Of a DNA stretch of 64,000 bases, positions 62,162 through 64,000 are shown one piece after another. Position numbers and translations under genes: made by a program. Source of the stretch: Sphingobium sp. TCM1 (GTDB taxonomy: Bacteria; Pseudomonadota; Alphaproteobacteria; Sphingomonadales; Sphingomonadaceae); assembly GCF_001650725.1 (NCBI RefSeq), contig NZ_LXVX01000018.1, positions 1-64,000 of the forward strand, given 5' to 3'. The first letter of the stretch is position 1. Each line of letters opens with the position of its first letter. The notes under the pieces were generated by a model. It was not told the DNA's origin. It was given only the letters and a program-made list of their open reading frames with translations, and ran no database searches.

Positions 62162-63043
62162 TCAGGCGCGTCCCGGCAGGCGCACAAGCACCAGCGCGGC
62201 CGCCACTGCCGCCGTTCCCAGCATGTCGATCGGACCCAGCCACTCGTCGAACAGCAGCCACCCCAGCAGCGCCGACACGGCCGGTTGCAGCAGCAGGCTC
62301 AGTCCCAGGACCAGCGGCGAGAACCAGCCGATTGCGTAGGTGAGCAGCCCCTGGCCGACCAGCTGGCTGGACAGGGCGAGCAGGATGAGCGGCGTCCAGT
62401 CGTGCGGCATGATGGTTTCGCCCAGCGCCAGCGCGCAGAGCAGCAGCACCGGGGTGCTTGCCGCGCTCGACGCCGCCAGCACCGACCAGGCGTCGAGCCG
62501 TTCGCGCGCGCCCTGCACGATCAGCAGATAGGCGGTGTAGAATATCCCCGCGAGCAGGCAGAGCAGGTCGCCATGGAAATTGCCGATGGACAGTTCATAG
62601 CTGCCGCCCATCATCATCAGCGCGCCCGTGCCGGCCAGCGCCAGCGCGGCGGCCTGGATCGCTGTCGGGCGCTGGCGCAGCACCAGCAGCGCCCAGGCGG
62701 GCAGGAACAGGCCGCTCAGATTTCCGAAAATCGTGGCATTGGCGACTTTGGTGTAGAGAATGCCGATATGCCAGGCCGCGAGGTCCAGCGCGAACACCAA
62801 TCCGGACAGAGCGAGGGCGATCCATTCACGCCGCATGGGCGGCGTGCGCTTCAGTCCCGGCAGCGCCAGCAGGACGAGGAAGGGCAAGGCGAGGCTGAGG
62901 CGCCAGAAGGCCGCTGCGACCGGGCCGACGTCCGAGAGTCGCACCAGCACCGGCCCCAGCGGCAGGATCAGGTTCGCCAGGATCAGGGCGGGAAAGGCGG
63001 CGCGCGGCATGATGATTGTCGCGGCAGGGGTTGAAGTCGGCAT
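62162..63043 (-). CDS. EamA/DMT-family metabolite exporter
   Basis: A 293-residue 10-TM drug/metabolite transporter formed of two EamA repeats: LGPVLVRLSDVGPVAAAFWRL in repeat 1, and GQGLLTYAIGWFSPLVLGL with LLQPAVSALLGWLLFDEWLG in repeat 2. The substrate is unknown. It is divergent from the Old Yellow Enzyme gene with a 70-base gap. Confidence 0.9.
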   Translation of the reverse strand: MPTSTPAATIIMPRAAFPALILANLILPLGPVLVRLSDVGPVAAAFWRLSLALPFLVLLALPGLKRTPPMRREWIALALSGLVFALDLAAWHIGILYTKVANATIFGNLSGLFLPAWALLVLRQRPTAIQAAALALAGTGALMMMGGSYELSIGNFHGDLLCLLAGIFYTAYLLIVQGARERLDAWSVLAASSAASTPVLLLCALALGETIMPHDWTPLILLALSSQLVGQGLLTYAIGWFSPLVLGLSLLLQPAVSALLGWLLFDEWLGPIDMLGTAAVAAALVLVRLPGRA

Positions 63044-63112
63044 GGCGGCTCCCTAGCTGGCTTTGCGCATCAAGTCCCGTTGCATTTTGCAACCATGATG
63101 AGGGAGAATTTC

Positions 63113-64000
63113 GTGACGACCCTGTTCGATCCCGTCCAACTCGGCGCGGTCAGCGCGCCCAACCGCGTGCTGATGGCCCCGCTGACCCGCGGTCGCGCCA
63201 CCCGCGACCATGTACCCACCCCGATCATGGCCGATTATTATGCACAGCGCGCCTCGGCCGGCCTGATCATCAGCGAGGCGACCGGCATTTCCCGCCAAGG
63301 GCTGGGCTGGCCCTATGCGCCGGGCATCTGGTCCGACGAGCAGGTCGCCGCCTGGAAGCCGGTGACGCAGGCCGTGCATGACAAGGGCGGCCGGATCATC
63401 GTCCAGCTCTGGCATATGGGCCGCGCCGTCCACAGCAGCGTGACCGGCGAGCAGCCGGTGTCTGCCAGCGCTACCGCGGCGCCCGGCGACGCGCATACCT
63501 ATGAGGGCAAGAAGCCCTACGAGACCGCGCGGCCGCTGGCGCTGGAGGAAATTCCGGGGCTGATCGACAGCTATGTCCGCGCTGCGCACAATGCGATCGC
63601 CGCCGGCTTCGACGGGGTGCAGATCCATGCCGCGAACGGCTATCTGATCGACGAATTCCTTCGCGACAACAGCAATTTCCGCGACGATGCCTATGGCGGC
63701 AGCGTCGAAAATCGCGTGCGCCTGCTGGGCGAGGTGACGCAGGCGGTGGTGGATGCGATCGGCGCTGACCGCGTGTCGGTGCGCCTGTCGCCCAACGGCG
63801 ATTCGCAGGGGGTGAACGACAGCGATCCGGCCAGCCTCTTTGCCCATGCCGCCGATGTACTCGACGCGATCGGCATTGCCTTCCTGGAATTGCGCGAACC
63901 CGGACCGGACGGCACCTTCGGCGCCACCGACGTCCCGCGCCAGTCCCCGCTGATCCGCCAGCATTTCAAGGGGCCGCTGGTGCTCAACAGCGATTATGAC
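63113..64000 (+). CDS. Old Yellow Enzyme-family alkene reductase, 3' end outside window
   Basis: At least 296 residues of an FMN-dependent ene-reductase (NemA/OYE group). TLFDPVQLGAVSAPNRVLMAPLTRGRA at the N-terminus, YYAQRASAGLIISEATGIS, QLWHMGRAVH, GFDGVQIHAANGYLIDEFL with the His/Asn pair that orients the substrate, and VRLSPNG. It reduces activated C=C bonds with NAD(P)H. The start is the GTG behind AGGGAG; ATGs at 63095 and 63098 are in frame. The gene continues past 64000. Confidence 0.94.
   Translation, partial: MTTLFDPVQLGAVSAPNRVLMAPLTRGRATRDHVPTPIMADYYAQRASAGLIISEATGISRQGLGWPYAPGIWSDEQVAAWKPVTQAVHDKGGRIIVQLWHMGRAVHSSVTGEQPVSASATAAPGDAHTYEGKKPYETARPLALEEIPGLIDSYVRAAHNAIAAGFDGVQIHAANGYLIDEFLRDNSNFRDDAYGGSVENRVRLLGEVTQAVVDAIGADRVSVRLSPNGDSQGVNDSDPASLFAHAADVLDAIGIAFLELREPGPDGTFGATDVPRQSPLIRQHFKGPLVLNSDYD

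Overview
The window is a 64 kb stretch of GC-rich chromosome from an alphaproteobacterium, most likely a member of the Sphingomonadaceae. Pointers are DUF3572, COQ9, a DivK-type regulator, a TorF-type porin fused to the kdp operon, the hisC-tyrA and metX-metW pairs, cobS/cobT, SDHAF4, and an initiator tRNA whose anticodon stem has the A-U/G-C/G-C form. I see no phage, plasmid, IS element, CRISPR array or rRNA. Nearly everything is housekeeping or core accessory DNA with tight gene packing and many ATGA or TGATG stop/start overlaps.

Layout, 0-20 kb: initiator tRNA, pgeF (purine nucleoside phosphorylase/laccase fold), an APC amino-acid permease, a Bcr/CflA-type MFS pump, then a minus-strand five-gene chain (DUF3572, HAD hydrolase, RidA, glycerophosphodiesterase, FemAB-like acyltransferase). 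DivK follows, then a Tat-exported PhoX phosphatase behind a clear Pho box. Next come rpmG, a UPF0016 transporter and dps. The minus strand then carries cobS-osmC-phosphatase-cobT and a Gre-like factor. A DUF1294 protein, a J-domain protein, bolA and pirin close this part.

20-38 kb: a zinc-ribbon DUF3426 protein diverges from ftsE-ftsX-ydcF-plsC. The hisC-tyrA and metX-metW pairs are separated by a lower-GC patch holding two tiny membrane proteins, a degenerate interspersed palindromic repeat and a 2-hydroxyacid dehydrogenase. tamA-tamB, recJ and tRNA-Glu follow.

38-49 kb: a complete potassium-uptake locus (TorF-type porin, an unrecognised 27-residue ORF, kdpF, A, B, C, D, E). An 11-bp-period direct repeat occurs before the porin and again after kdpE, and I propose it as the KdpE operator. 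Beyond it are a cyclophilin, a DUF2061 protein behind a Fur-like box, and DUF72.

49-64 kb: a small PspC-type operon has a very good sigma-54 promoter. Then come a GGCT-like protein, heparinase-like protein-rpe, a PAS protein, rsmB, htpX, SDHAF4, galU, ssb, a LysE exporter, feoA-feoB with a second Fur-like box, coq9, a DMT exporter, and the start of an Old Yellow Enzyme that runs off the window.

The most rewarding signals are regulatory and small-ORF features that gene callers miss: the Pho box, the sigma-54 promoter, the paired KdpE-like sites, the paired Fur-like sites, and four small ORFs of 27 to 34 codons. I see no clearly new multi-gene system. The nearest candidates are the porin-microprotein-kdp locus and the cobS-osmC-phosphatase-cobT operon.
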